Shown: piece after piece, positions 15,790 to 24,166 of the stretch
Numbering within the stretch: position 1 is the stretch's first letter
Layout: each line of letters opens with the position of its first letter
From: Methylacidimicrobium fagopyrum
GTDB lineage: Bacteria > Verrucomicrobiota > Verrucomicrobiia > Limisphaerales > UBA11358
Direction: 5' to 3'
DNA length: 47,207 bases
Assembly (NCBI GenBank): GCA_026225255.1
Contig: JAMFSJ010000006.1
Coordinates: 1 to 47,207, forward strand
Notes under the pieces: generated by a model
Told to the model about the DNA's origin: nothing
The model's database searches: none
The model's input: only the letters and a program-made list of their open reading frames with translations
Position numbers and translations under genes: made by a program

Positions 15790-17697
15790 ATGGAAGCAAA
15801 GGTTCAACAATTTCCGCCGTATCGCCAACCGGACGCGCCGCACGGCCACGACGCGCATGACGACCACGGTGATCACGCCGCGCACGAACACGCGCATCAC
15901 GAACCGAATTTCTGGCAGAAATATATTTTCTCCAGTGACCATAAAATCATCGGCATCCAATACGGATTCACCGCGCTGTGCTTCATGTTGTTCGGATTTT
16001 TCCTGATGATTTTGATGCGCTGGCAGATCGCACATCCGGGCATGACCGTTCCCTTCTTCGGTCACATTTTGGAAAAAGTTCTCGGCAGTGGCGTCGCTCC
16101 CCATGGTGCAATTTCACCCGACCTTTATAATTCCTTCGGCGCGATGCACGGAACGATCATGGTGTTTTTGGGCATCGTGCCCCTGGCGTTCGCCGCGTTC
16201 GGCAATTACGTCGTTCCCTTGATGATCGGTGCGCCGGATATGGCGTTTCCGCGCGTCAACATGGCGAGTTATCAAGCGTATTTTCTCGGCGGCCTCGTGA
16301 TGTTCGTGAGCTTTTTCATTCCGGGCGGCGCGGCGCAAGCGGGCTGGACTTCCTATTCGCCGCTGGCGACTTCGATTCCCACGCACGGCCAATTATTCTG
16401 GATCATCGGCATGGTGCTGCTGATCACCTCGTCGCTGTTGGGCGCGGTCAATTTCATCGTCACCATCATTCAATTGCGTGCGCCGGGCATGACGTGGATG
16501 CGGTTGCCGTTCTTCGTTTGGGCGCAATTTGTCACCGCGTTTATTTTGCTCCTCGCATTTCCGCCGCTCGAAGCCGCGAGTGTGATGCAGTTGATGGACA
16601 ACGCGGCGCACACGAGTTTCTTCCTGCCCACCGGCCTCGCGGTCGGCGGTCAACTCGCCCACATCAGCGGCGGCGGCAGTCCGTTGTTGTGGCAGCATTT
16701 GTTCTGGTTCCTTGGCCATCCGGAAGTCTACGTTTTGATTCTGCCGGCGATGGGGATCGTCTGCGAAATTCTGGCGAACAACACGCGCAAGCCGATCTGG
16801 GGTTATAAATCGCTTGTGTATGCGTCACTCGCTGTCGGTTTCCTGTCGTTCATCGTCTGGGCGCATCACATGTATATGACCGGCATGGGCACGAAAATTT
16901 CCACGTTCTTCCAGGCGACGACGATGATCATTTCGATCCCGTCGGTGATTATTTTAACGTGCTTCTTCATGTCGCTCTGGGGCGGTTCGATCCGCTTCAA
17001 CACGCCGATGCTTTTCACGCTCGCGTTTCTGCCGATGTTCGGCATCGGCGGTCTGACCGGTCTGCCGCTCGGGTTCAACGTCAGCGACGTTCATCTGCAC
17101 GATACCTATTATATCATCGCGCACTTCCATTATGTCGTGGCACCGGGAACGATTTTTGCGCTCTTCGCCGGCGTTTATTATTGGTATCCAAAAATGACCG
17201 GGCGACGAATGAATGAATTCTGGGGCCGCGTGCATTTCTGGTGTTCGCTGACGTTCATGAACCTCGTGTTCATGCCGATGTTCGCGCAAGGCATGGCCGG
17301 CATGTTGCGTCGTATGTCGGATGGCGGGGCGAATTATTCTGCCGCCGTCAACAGCCGCGCCGGGGCGGAAGTCATCGGCGGTTTGAGCAATAACATGATG
17401 TCGCTGCACGTTTGGATTTTGTGGGCGGCCATCGGTTTGGGCATCGCGCAAATTCCCTTCATTGTGAATATTTTCTGGAGCATGTTCCGCGGCGAAAAAG
17501 TTGGCGACAATCCGTGGGACGCGACGACGCTCGAATGGCAGACGCCCACGCCGCCGCCGCATGGTAATTTCACGCAAGAAATGCACGTCTATCGCGGGCC
17601 GTATGATTACAGCGCGCCCGGCCACGCCACCGATTTCACGCCGCAAAACCAACCTGAAGGACCGTTGGCCCCAAAAATTACCGTCCACGCCCACTAA
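15790..17697 (+). CDS. ctaD: Cytochrome c oxidase subunit I
   Basis: The catalytic subunit has 635 residues and 12 or more helices. Ligands seen: His120 (FGAMHGT, haem a), His310, His359 and His360 (GHPEVY and AHHMY, CuB), and His445 and His447 (AHFHYVV, haem a3 and haem a). The D-channel is intact: Asn in GNY, Asp150 and Asn157 in GAPDMAFPRVN, and Glu312, so it looks like type A1. The K-channel lysine is not: in IPSVIILTCFF the residue aligning with the Lys of PTGIKV is Ile388. The N-terminus has nine His in residues 18-37, an extension most homologues lack. It is followed by subunit III after 9 bases. It acts in the inner membrane, reducing O2 and pumping protons. Confidence 0.96.
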   Translation: MEAKVQQFPPYRQPDAPHGHDAHDDHGDHAAHEHAHHEPNFWQKYIFSSDHKIIGIQYGFTALCFMLFGFFLMILMRWQIAHPGMTVPFFGHILEKVLGSGVAPHGAISPDLYNSFGAMHGTIMVFLGIVPLAFAAFGNYVVPLMIGAPDMAFPRVNMASYQAYFLGGLVMFVSFFIPGGAAQAGWTSYSPLATSIPTHGQLFWIIGMVLLITSSLLGAVNFIVTIIQLRAPGMTWMRLPFFVWAQFVTAFILLLAFPPLEAASVMQLMDNAAHTSFFLPTGLAVGGQLAHISGGGSPLLWQHLFWFLGHPEVYVLILPAMGIVCEILANNTRKPIWGYKSLVYASLAVGFLSFIVWAHHMYMTGMGTKISTFFQATTMIISIPSVIILTCFFMSLWGGSIRFNTPMLFTLAFLPMFGIGGLTGLPLGFNVSDVHLHDTYYIIAHFHYVVAPGTIFALFAGVYYWYPKMTGRRMNEFWGRVHFWCSLTFMNLVFMPMFAQGMAGMLRRMSDGGANYSAAVNSRAGAEVIGGLSNNMMSLHVWILWAAIGLGIAQIPFIVNIFWSMFRGEKVGDNPWDATTLEWQTPTPPPHGNFTQEMHVYRGPYDYSAPGHATDFTPQNQPEGPLAPKITVHAH

Positions 17698-17706
17698 CTT
17701 TTTTCC

Positions 17707-18573
17707 ATGGAAATCCCTTACAACGTTCAGCCCCGGCCGGACACCGGCCTTTACAACTCCAAGCTCGGCATCTGGCTTTTCTTGGCGTCGGAAGTCATGC
17801 TCTTCGGCGGACTTTTCTCGGCTTACATTTTGCTGCGCGTCGGCGCGGAACCGGGCTATTGGCCGCACGGCTGGCTCGATGTCCGCTTCGGCACGCTCAA
17901 CACCATTCTCCTCGCGCTCTCGGCCATCACCACGTTGCTGGCGTGGGTCGCGTGCAAAGTTGGCGAGTTCGGTAAATTCAAATTCTTCCACGCCTGCACC
18001 ATTGTGCTCGCGCTGACGTTCTTGGGTGTGAAAATGTATGAATACCATGACAAATGGATTCACTACGAAATCAAACTCGCCGATGGAACGTTCGCCGACG
18101 GCCACATGGAAAGCGCCGTTTACGTGGATAAATCCGGCAAAGAACTGGAATCCCACAGCTATCGTGGCAACGGTTTTACCGAAGTGACCGACGGCGTGAC
18201 GAACAGCTATCAACTCGCTTCCGTGACGATTGACGGTCGCATCGTGAAAGACGAAACATTGCTCTACGATTTGCGTTCGCAGAAAAATATTCCGCGCGAC
18301 CCCGTGACCATCACCGCCGATAAAATCACTTCGATGGAAAATTACGGTCCGTGGCACAACACGTTTCTGGCGATTTATTTCACGCTTACCGGCCTGCACG
18401 CGTTGCATATTTTGGGCGGCACGTTTGTGATCGGTTACATGTGGGGACCCGGCAGCAAGATGTGGAAAACGAACCGCGAACAATTCACCAACCGTATCGA
18501 AGTCTCCGGCCTGTTCTGGCATTTCGTAGACTTGGTCTGGATTTTCCTGTTCCCGGTTCTATATTTAACCTGA
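17707..18573 (+). CDS. ctaE: Cytochrome c oxidase subunit III with an inserted domain
   Basis: The product has 288 residues. The N-terminal part (KLGIWLFLASEVMLFGGLFSAYILLR) and the C-terminal part (TFLAIYFTLTGLHALHILGGTFVIGY, then EVSGLFWHFVDLVWIFLFPVLYL) are typical of subunit III. Between GVKMYEYHDKW (about residue 116) and ENYGPWHNTF (about 215) there is a hydrophilic stretch of about 95 residues rich in beta-type sequence (ADGTFADGHMESAVYVDKSG and following). In standard subunits only a short loop is found here. By topology the insert would lie on one face of the membrane, probably the periplasm, where it could contact the electron donor. It sits 8 bases before the subunit IV gene. Confidence 0.93.
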   Translation: MEIPYNVQPRPDTGLYNSKLGIWLFLASEVMLFGGLFSAYILLRVGAEPGYWPHGWLDVRFGTLNTILLALSAITTLLAWVACKVGEFGKFKFFHACTIVLALTFLGVKMYEYHDKWIHYEIKLADGTFADGHMESAVYVDKSGKELESHSYRGNGFTEVTDGVTNSYQLASVTIDGRIVKDETLLYDLRSQKNIPRDPVTITADKITSMENYGPWHNTFLAIYFTLTGLHALHILGGTFVIGYMWGPGSKMWKTNREQFTNRIEVSGLFWHFVDLVWIFLFPVLYLT

Positions 18574-18580
18574 GAATTTT

Positions 18581-18946
18581 ATGAGCGATTCGCATCAAAC
18601 CAAATCTGCCACCGCCCACGCCGCCGTGGACGAGCATCCGGTGGATTTCAATAAATACGTCCGCCTCTGCGCCGTGATTTTTGTCGCCGTGCTGTGTGCT
18701 GTGGGCGCGATGATCTACATCTCGTATCTGCCGATGGATCATTACAGCTGGGCGGTGAAAGTAGCCTTGATTCTGGGCGTTGCGACCGTGAACGCGTTTC
18801 TCGTCGCCGGTTTTCTCATGCACTTATTGACCGAGAAAAAACTGATTTATACCGTGCTCGCTTTTACCGTATTTTTTGTGACCGGCCTGTTCGTGCTAAC
18901 GCTTTACGCGATGCATGATTTTCCCGCTGGCACGCAAACGCACTAA
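18581..18946 (+). CDS. ctaF: Cytochrome c oxidase subunit IV, bacterial type
   Basis: This 121-residue protein has three predicted helices (about 28-50, 58-80 and 88-108) and the family stretch AVKVALILGVATVNAFLVAGFLMHLLTEKKLIY. The cytoplasmic N-terminus carries several His. Bacterial subunit IV packs against the core subunits and is thought to help assembly. The gene is in the expected place after subunit III. Confidence 0.88.
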   Translation: MSDSHQTKSATAHAAVDEHPVDFNKYVRLCAVIFVAVLCAVGAMIYISYLPMDHYSWAVKVALILGVATVNAFLVAGFLMHLLTEKKLIYTVLAFTVFFVTGLFVLTLYAMHDFPAGTQTH

Positions 18947-18947
18947 A

Positions 18948-19133
18948 ATGTCACTCAAAGCCTTCCATTTGATTTTCGTAACGCTGCTGACCGCGCTGTC
19001 GTTCGGCTTCACCGCGTGGGCGTTTACGAACGGTCATCCCATGATGGGCGCACTGGGGATCGTGGCGGCAATTTTAGTGATCTATTACGGATTTTATTTT
19101 TTGAAGAAACTGAAAAAGATCAGTTATCTATGA
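18948..19133 (+). CDS. Small two-helix membrane protein of the oxidase cluster
   Basis: ATG 18948 gives 61 residues with helices at about 5-26 and 33-53 and a Lys-rich end (FLKKLKKISYL). It starts one base after the subunit IV stop codon, and its own TGA overlaps the ATG of the next gene. No domain is recognised. Tight packing inside the operon suggests an accessory or assembly role in the oxidase. Confidence 0.7.
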   Translation: MSLKAFHLIFVTLLTALSFGFTAWAFTNGHPMMGALGIVAAILVIYYGFYFLKKLKKISYL

Positions 19134-19408
19134 AATCATTACGTCACATCTCGAAAATGATTTTCGCCCTCGCCGCCTTGGCCTGGCTCGCGCCGACCTC
19201 GTTGTTCGCGTGCGTCGTGTGTTCGGGCAATTCCAGTTCCTCGCTGGCCGTCGGCATGAACTGGGGAATTTTCACCTTGATGGGCGTGATCGTCACCGTG
19301 CTGGGGACGTTCGCCGGTTTTTTTATTTACCTCGTTCGTCGCCAAAACGCGTTCGCCAAGGCGGCGGAGCAAATGGCGGCACAAAATTTGTCTGAAGCAA
19401 AAGTATGA
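19130..19408 (+). CDS. Small membrane protein with a CxxC motif, oxidase cluster
   Basis: The product has 92 residues. A signal-like N-terminal helix (about 5-26) ends at SLFA, immediately followed by CVVCSGNSSSS, so a Cys-x2-Cys pair would sit at the periplasmic membrane surface. A second helix (about 44-67) is followed by a charged cytoplasmic tail. Both ends overlap neighbours as ATGA (with the gene before at 19130-19133 and ctaC at 19405-19408), implying coupled translation. The CxxC pair next to the CuA subunit gene suggests a copper or thiol role in maturing the CuA centre. That is inferred from place and motif only. Confidence 0.7.
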   Translation: MKSLRHISKMIFALAALAWLAPTSLFACVVCSGNSSSSLAVGMNWGIFTLMGVIVTVLGTFAGFFIYLVRRQNAFAKAAEQMAAQNLSEAKV

Positions 19409-20175
19409 AAGAATGGTTCGGAAAATATATTCTCGGGTTACCGCCGCTGGCCTCTGAAAACGGTCAGGACGTGGACAACCTCGTCATCTACGTGCACTGG
19501 TTGATGATCGCGCTGTTCATCGGCTGGATCATTTATTTTTGCTACACCGTCAACCGCTTCCGCCAATCGCGGAACCCCAAAGCGGATTACGTTGGCGTGC
19601 GCAGCCACACCTCGAGCTTGGGCGTGGAACTGGCTATCGTGGGCATCGAAGCCTTTCTACTCATCGTCATCGCCGTGCCGTTGTGGGCCAAGGCCGTGGA
19701 TAAATTTCCCGCCGCGAAAGATTCCACCGTCATCCAAATCGTCGCGCAACAATACGCGTGGAACGCCCGCTACGCCGGACCGGATGGAATTTTTGGTAAG
19801 CAAGAAATGAAGTTCGTCACCCCCACGGATGTTTTTGGCGCGGACGCATCCGACCCGAATTCCAAAGACGACATTCAAGTGCTCAATGACATTCACGTTC
19901 CGGTCAACAAACCGGTCATCGTTTATTTAAGTTCCAAAGACGTGATCCACTCGTTGAAGATCATCGCCATGCGCGTCTGTCAGGATGCGATTCCCGGCAT
20001 CCGCATCACCGTTTGGTTCAAGCCGACGCAAATCGGCCGCTACCAAATCAACTGCGCGCAACTCTGCGGTCCCGGCCACGCCGCGATGACCGGCGGTTTC
20101 ATCACCGTTGAAAGCCAGGCCGATTACGACAAATGGATCAAGGCCAAGAGCGGCAAGGTGGACACCTTTGAATAA
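19405..20175 (+). CDS. ctaC: Cytochrome c oxidase subunit II (CuA)
   Basis: This 256-residue subunit carries the CuA centre that accepts electrons. Two N-terminal helices (about 28-50 and 72-94) are followed by the cupredoxin domain: QQYAWNARY aromatic patch, His182 (DVIHSL), then Cys217, Cys221, His225 and Met228 in INCAQLCGPGHAAM. The residue between the two Cys is Gln where many homologues have Glu. There is no C-terminal cytochrome c domain, so this is an aa3 and not a caa3 enzyme. Subunit II is last in the operon, which is unusual, since it commonly comes first. An intrinsic terminator follows at 20220. Confidence 0.95.
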   Translation: MKEWFGKYILGLPPLASENGQDVDNLVIYVHWLMIALFIGWIIYFCYTVNRFRQSRNPKADYVGVRSHTSSLGVELAIVGIEAFLLIVIAVPLWAKAVDKFPAAKDSTVIQIVAQQYAWNARYAGPDGIFGKQEMKFVTPTDVFGADASDPNSKDDIQVLNDIHVPVNKPVIVYLSSKDVIHSLKIIAMRVCQDAIPGIRITVWFKPTQIGRYQINCAQLCGPGHAAMTGGFITVESQADYDKWIKAKSGKVDTFE

Positions 20176-20219
20176 GCGGTCTTAGGATTTCTTTAAACCA
20201 TATCCGACCAGCGAATCGG

Positions 20220-20249
20220 CGCGCGGGTCGGTTTTCCGGCGCGTTTTTT
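20220..20249 (+). terminator. Intrinsic terminator after ctaC
   Basis: An 8-base stem with one G-G mismatch (20220-20227 with 20236-20243) encloses the loop TCGGTTTT and is followed by six T (20244-20249). It lies 45 bases after the ctaC stop and marks the end of the oxidase operon. An overlapping alternative stem (CCGACC 20204-20209 with GGTCGG 20226-20231) could compete. Confidence 0.65.
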
Positions 20250-20431
20250 AATCAGCGAAAAAATGAGCGTCGGTGGGCGGTAATTTAAAAGCCACTCATC
20301 TACGTTGATGTTCCGCTCAGCTTTCAGATAAAAATATCAAGCGGCTTTTTTATTCGCTTCCAGCCGGGCTTGTCTGCGGTTCATTAAATTTTTCACAAGC
20401 CATTTTCCATTCGCTTGTGTAACTTCCGCCG

Positions 20432-21766
20432 ATGCTGAATTACATCTGGCTCGCGCTGGTTGTGTGCGCCGTTCTCATTGGCGGGTGGAACGGACAACTC
20501 AAGGAAGTCGCCGACAAAAGTTTCGAGATGGCCAATACCGCCGTCTTGGGCATTGCTTTTGCCCTGATCGGCGTGATGGCGCTCTGGCTGGGCATCATGC
20601 GCCTCGCGGAACGCGCCGGACTCGTCGCGTTACTCGCGCGTGCGTTGCGGCCCTTGATGCGGTTGATTTTTCCTGAAGTGCCGGCGGAACATCCCGCGAT
20701 GGGCTCCATGTTGATGAACATCGCCGCGAACATGCTCGGACTCGGCAACGCCGCCACGCCGCTCGGCTTGCGTGCGATGAAAGATTTGGAATCGCTCAAC
20801 CCGCGTCCCGGCACGGCGACGAACGCGATGTGCACCTTCCTCGCGATCAACACCAGCGGCATCCAACTCATTCCCGTCACCGCCATCGCGATTCTTGCCG
20901 CGAACAAATCCAACAACCCCACCGCCATCGTTAGCACTTCGATCATTTGCACGACCTGCGCCTGCACCTGCGGCATTCTGATGGCGAAGTTCTTAAGCAA
21001 ATTGCCGATGTTTCGCTTGGCCGCTGTTGAGTCGGTCGCGCAAATGAAAGTTGCCGAGGCGGTGGAAGAAAAAGTTTTGATAAAAGAATCTGCCACTTTG
21101 CAGCCGATGAAATGGTGGGGCCACGTCATCATCATCGCCTTCATTTTATTTTTCGGACTGCTGTTTCTGCGCCTCGTTTTTCCGGGAATGTTTGGTTTGG
21201 AAATTTCCGTAGAAACAGCGAAAGATCATCTGTTCATCCGCTGTATGAAGGCTTTCTCGCTGCTCTCAATTCCGTTCCTGCTCTCACTATTTCCGATCTA
21301 TGCTGCCTTGCGCCGCGTAAAAGTTTACGAAGAATTCGTGGACGGTGCGAAGGAAGGTTTTGACGTCGCCATTCGTATCATTCCCTATCTCGTGGCCATG
21401 CTCGTCGCCGTCGGCATGTTCCGCGCGGCGGGCGGCATTGATCTGTTAAGCCGCTGGCTCGCGCCGGTGATGAGCGTGTTGCATTTCCCGACCGATCTAT
21501 TGCCAATGGTGCTGGTGCGACCGTTGAGCGGCAGCGGCTCGCTCGGATTTTTCACGGAGTTGGTGAAACAATTCGGCCCCGACAGTCTCGTCTCGCGCAT
21601 GGCCGGCACGATTTACGGCAGCACCGAAACCACGTTTTATGTGCTGGCCGTTTATTTCGGTTCCGTGGCCATCAAGCGGACACGTCACGCGTTGTTGGCC
21701 GGTTTAACCGCAGATCTGGTGAGTGTGATCACCGCTGTGATCGTCTGCAAAATCATGTTCGCCTGA
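20432..21766 (+). CDS. SpmA-SpmB fusion, nucleoside-recognition (Gate) membrane protein
   Basis: This 444-residue membrane protein joins two Gate-domain halves that in Bacillus are the separate spore maturation proteins SpmA and SpmB. The first half (1-200) has MANTAVLGIAFALIGVMALWLG, HPAMGSMLMNIAANMLGLGNAATPLGLRAM and ATNAMCTFLAINTSGIQLIP. The second half (about 275-440) has YEEFVDGAKEGFDVAIRIIPYLVAMLVAVGMFRAAG and MVLVRPLSGSGSLGF. Such fusions occur in many bacteria that do not sporulate, where the substrate is unknown. No sporulation gene is in the window. An inverted repeat CACAAGC (20394-20400) with GCTTGTG (20413-20419) lies just upstream and could be an operator. Confidence 0.87.
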   Translation: MLNYIWLALVVCAVLIGGWNGQLKEVADKSFEMANTAVLGIAFALIGVMALWLGIMRLAERAGLVALLARALRPLMRLIFPEVPAEHPAMGSMLMNIAANMLGLGNAATPLGLRAMKDLESLNPRPGTATNAMCTFLAINTSGIQLIPVTAIAILAANKSNNPTAIVSTSIICTTCACTCGILMAKFLSKLPMFRLAAVESVAQMKVAEAVEEKVLIKESATLQPMKWWGHVIIIAFILFFGLLFLRLVFPGMFGLEISVETAKDHLFIRCMKAFSLLSIPFLLSLFPIYAALRRVKVYEEFVDGAKEGFDVAIRIIPYLVAMLVAVGMFRAAGGIDLLSRWLAPVMSVLHFPTDLLPMVLVRPLSGSGSLGFFTELVKQFGPDSLVSRMAGTIYGSTETTFYVLAVYFGSVAIKRTRHALLAGLTADLVSVITAVIVCKIMFA

Positions 21767-21869
21767 GTTTGTCGCATCGATCTGTGACCGCCGTGATAAA
21801 TTAAATTTGCCCATGCGTCCTAGCTCCTTTAACGCAAAATAAACTTACGGGCGGATGTCGTGCGATGAC

Positions 21870-21893
21870 GATTTTGCAAAACCGTGACAACTG
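21870..21893 (+). promoter_or_regulatory. Shared 24-bp upstream element, copy 1 (before the kinase gene)
   Basis: GATTTTGCAAAA, one variable base (C), then CGTGACAACTG. The same 24 bases with a single difference recur at 24980-25003 before the ankyrin gene. This copy ends 42 bases before the kinase ATG. It is either an operator for a regulator, most simply the response regulator encoded between the two copies, or a conserved promoter element. Confidence 0.6.
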
Positions 21894-21935
21894 CGGCTTG
21901 CGGAGTGACTACGATTAACGGCATAAAGAACGCAC

Positions 21936-24125
21936 ATGGCCGCCGTCTCCAATCAACGTAAACCTACTTTTTTCTGGCAGGGCGTGTTGATTTTATTACC
22001 GGTGGCCGTGCTGGCGATTGTCAGCCTGATTTCCTTGCGGCAAGATGAACGCGCGGCAGAACAGGATGCGCATAATCGCGCCACCGAAAATGTTCAAAGC
22101 CTCGCCCACGCCATGCGTTCATCAGTCAATGAAGAAATTCAGCGATTTCTCGTCCTGCAAAACACCTGGGAGATGGAGTTGTATTTAGCCAGCCAACCGT
22201 CTGTCAGCAGTGAATTTCCTGATGCGAAATTAAGCGTCGAGGTTGAAAAATGGGAGCACGATTATCCAAAATTGAAACTGCTGGATTCAGCCGTGCCACA
22301 AAGCGAAATTTTAATGGATGGGCGGCTGATTGATCCGCCGGATTTTCCCGCTGTGCCGGTTCCGCCGAAATGGTTTCGCGAACTGACGCCCGAACAAAAA
22401 GTTTTGTGGGAAAACTTGCGCGCAGCAAATACTCGCACCGAAATTAACGAATGCCAGCAAGCTTTTCTCGATAGTAAACCTCCGGAACAAGCTCAATTGG
22501 CCGTGCGTTATCATTTGCATCGTCCGCCGGAACCGCAAATTGGCGATTCGGATGCCATCCCCACCGAGGCGGGAATTTCATTCGAAGAAATTGCCTGTTA
22601 TCAATTGCTTTCAGCCACCAACGCGCAGTTGACGAACGAACTGCTGCAATCAGTTTGGTGGCAGGTCATTCGGCATCCGTCATTCCTATCGCCCAAGTTG
22701 CTGGAACTGGCTGGAGGACTGACGAATCGTGCGACCAGTGACATCCAGCAAAAGTTTTTTTGGACGCAACATCTTTGGAACGGACGGTCACAAGCCGAAA
22801 TCTGGCTGCAACCATTACGTCGACTTGCGGAGCTGACGAACGGTTGGAACCCGCCGATGTTCTGGTCACATTGGACGGGCGGGTCTGCCAATGATGCGCT
22901 GACATTTTTTACGCCCTCAACCTTTGTCAATCCGGGCAATGACTCTGAAGGCATTTCGCTTTCTGGCCGCGGCTATAATGTTTGGTTTGTGCCGCGTGCG
23001 GTGCTGGAAAATATTTTCACCAAAACCTTGGCTGAAAATAAATTTTTCATTCCCGGCTATGTCACCACGACGATTTCAGTGGCAGGCAATTCATTAACAG
23101 TATCGGGCGTGACGAATTCGACTTCGGAAAAGTCATTGTTAAGCAGCACGACTCAAAAATTCGGCCCGCAAATGATGACAGATGCCGCCAGCTTCGAGTT
23201 GAAATTTTATCTCGCCAGCCGGGAACAAATGCTCGCCAGCGAACATCAGCGCGCGAAACTGTTTGGCGTATTGATTTTGGGCGCGGCGCTGGCGGCATTG
23301 ATCGGTTTCATCGCGGCCTTACGCGCATTCCGGCGGCAGCAACAACTGGGCGAAATGAAATCGAATTTCGTTTCCAGCGTGTCGCATGAGTTGCGCGCAC
23401 CGATCGCGTCCGTGCGGTTGATGGCGGAAAATCTGGAGCTCGGAAAAATCTCCGAGCCGGTCAAGCAGCAGGAATATTTTCGATTCATCGTGCAGGAATG
23501 TCGTCGGCTCTCCGCGCTCATCGAGAGCGTGTTGGATTTTTCACGCATCGAACAGTCGCGTAAACAATACGAATTTGAACTGACTAATGTGTCCGCGCTC
23601 GTATCCGCGACCATGAAACTCATGGAACCTTATGCGGCGGAGAAGGAGGTGCGGCTGGCTTTGGAAATCCCCGGTCTCGAAAGTAAAATGACGAATATCG
23701 AATGGCAAATGGACGGTCGTGCGATGCAGCAAGCGTTGGTGAACTTGATTGATAATGCGATCAAGCATTCGCCCAAAGGTGAAGTGGTGACGGTCCGCGT
23801 AGAAATCAAAAATAACAAACGCGCGACCAACCCTGCCGCAACTTTCAACGATCAACTTGCAACCCTCAACCTATCCGTCGCCGATCATGGCCCGGGCATT
23901 CCGCCAGCGGAACACGCAAAAATTTTTGAGCGGTTTTACCGGCGCGGTTCTGAGTTGCGGCGTGAAACGCAAGGCGTGGGCATTGGTTTAAGTATCGTGA
24001 AACATATCGTGGATGCGCATGGCGGAACCATTTCCGTGCAGAGCGACATTGGTAAAGGCAGCCGGTTCACGATTGAAATACCCTTAAACCACCAAGACAC
24101 GAAGGCACAAAGAAAAGGAATATGA
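21936..24125 (+). CDS. Sensor histidine kinase with large extracytoplasmic domain
   Basis: The 729-residue kinase has TM1 at about 13-34 and TM2 at about 441-464, enclosing a sensor region of about 400 residues that matches no domain I recognise. The cytoplasmic part has HisKA with the phospho-accepting His484 in SSVSHELRAPIASVRLMAENL, an N box NLIDNAIKHSPKG, a G1 box ADHGPGIPP, an F box ERFYRRGSE and a G2 box GVGIGLSIV. There is no HAMP domain between TM2 and HisKA. A short low-complexity insert follows the N box. The last codons (LNHQDTKAQRK) are read from a dispersed palindromic repeat, so the native C-terminus was probably altered by that element. It is paired with the response regulator 41 bases downstream. 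Confidence 0.92.
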   Translation: MAAVSNQRKPTFFWQGVLILLPVAVLAIVSLISLRQDERAAEQDAHNRATENVQSLAHAMRSSVNEEIQRFLVLQNTWEMELYLASQPSVSSEFPDAKLSVEVEKWEHDYPKLKLLDSAVPQSEILMDGRLIDPPDFPAVPVPPKWFRELTPEQKVLWENLRAANTRTEINECQQAFLDSKPPEQAQLAVRYHLHRPPEPQIGDSDAIPTEAGISFEEIACYQLLSATNAQLTNELLQSVWWQVIRHPSFLSPKLLELAGGLTNRATSDIQQKFFWTQHLWNGRSQAEIWLQPLRRLAELTNGWNPPMFWSHWTGGSANDALTFFTPSTFVNPGNDSEGISLSGRGYNVWFVPRAVLENIFTKTLAENKFFIPGYVTTTISVAGNSLTVSGVTNSTSEKSLLSSTTQKFGPQMMTDAASFELKFYLASREQMLASEHQRAKLFGVLILGAALAALIGFIAALRAFRRQQQLGEMKSNFVSSVSHELRAPIASVRLMAENLELGKISEPVKQQEYFRFIVQECRRLSALIESVLDFSRIEQSRKQYEFELTNVSALVSATMKLMEPYAAEKEVRLALEIPGLESKMTNIEWQMDGRAMQQALVNLIDNAIKHSPKGEVVTVRVEIKNNKRATNPAATFNDQLATLNLSVADHGPGIPPAEHAKIFERFYRRGSELRRETQGVGIGLSIVKHIVDAHGGTISVQSDIGKGSRFTIEIPLNHQDTKAQRKGI

Positions 24126-24160
24126 AATTGAACTTGGTGTCTTTGTGTCTTGGTGGTTAA
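24087..24160. repeat. Dispersed palindromic repeat between kinase and regulator genes
   Basis: The left arm (24087-24114) reads AACCACCAAGACAC with AAGGCACAAAG after it. The right arm (24141-24160), CTTTGTGTCTTGGTGGTTAA, is its imperfect inverse. The same AACCACCAAG core recurs at 27733 and, as AACCACGG, at 28733. The left arm supplies the end of the kinase reading frame. Sequences of this type are scattered widely in Verrucomicrobiota and Planctomycetota genomes. Confidence 0.75.
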
Positions 24161-24166
24161 AAATTT

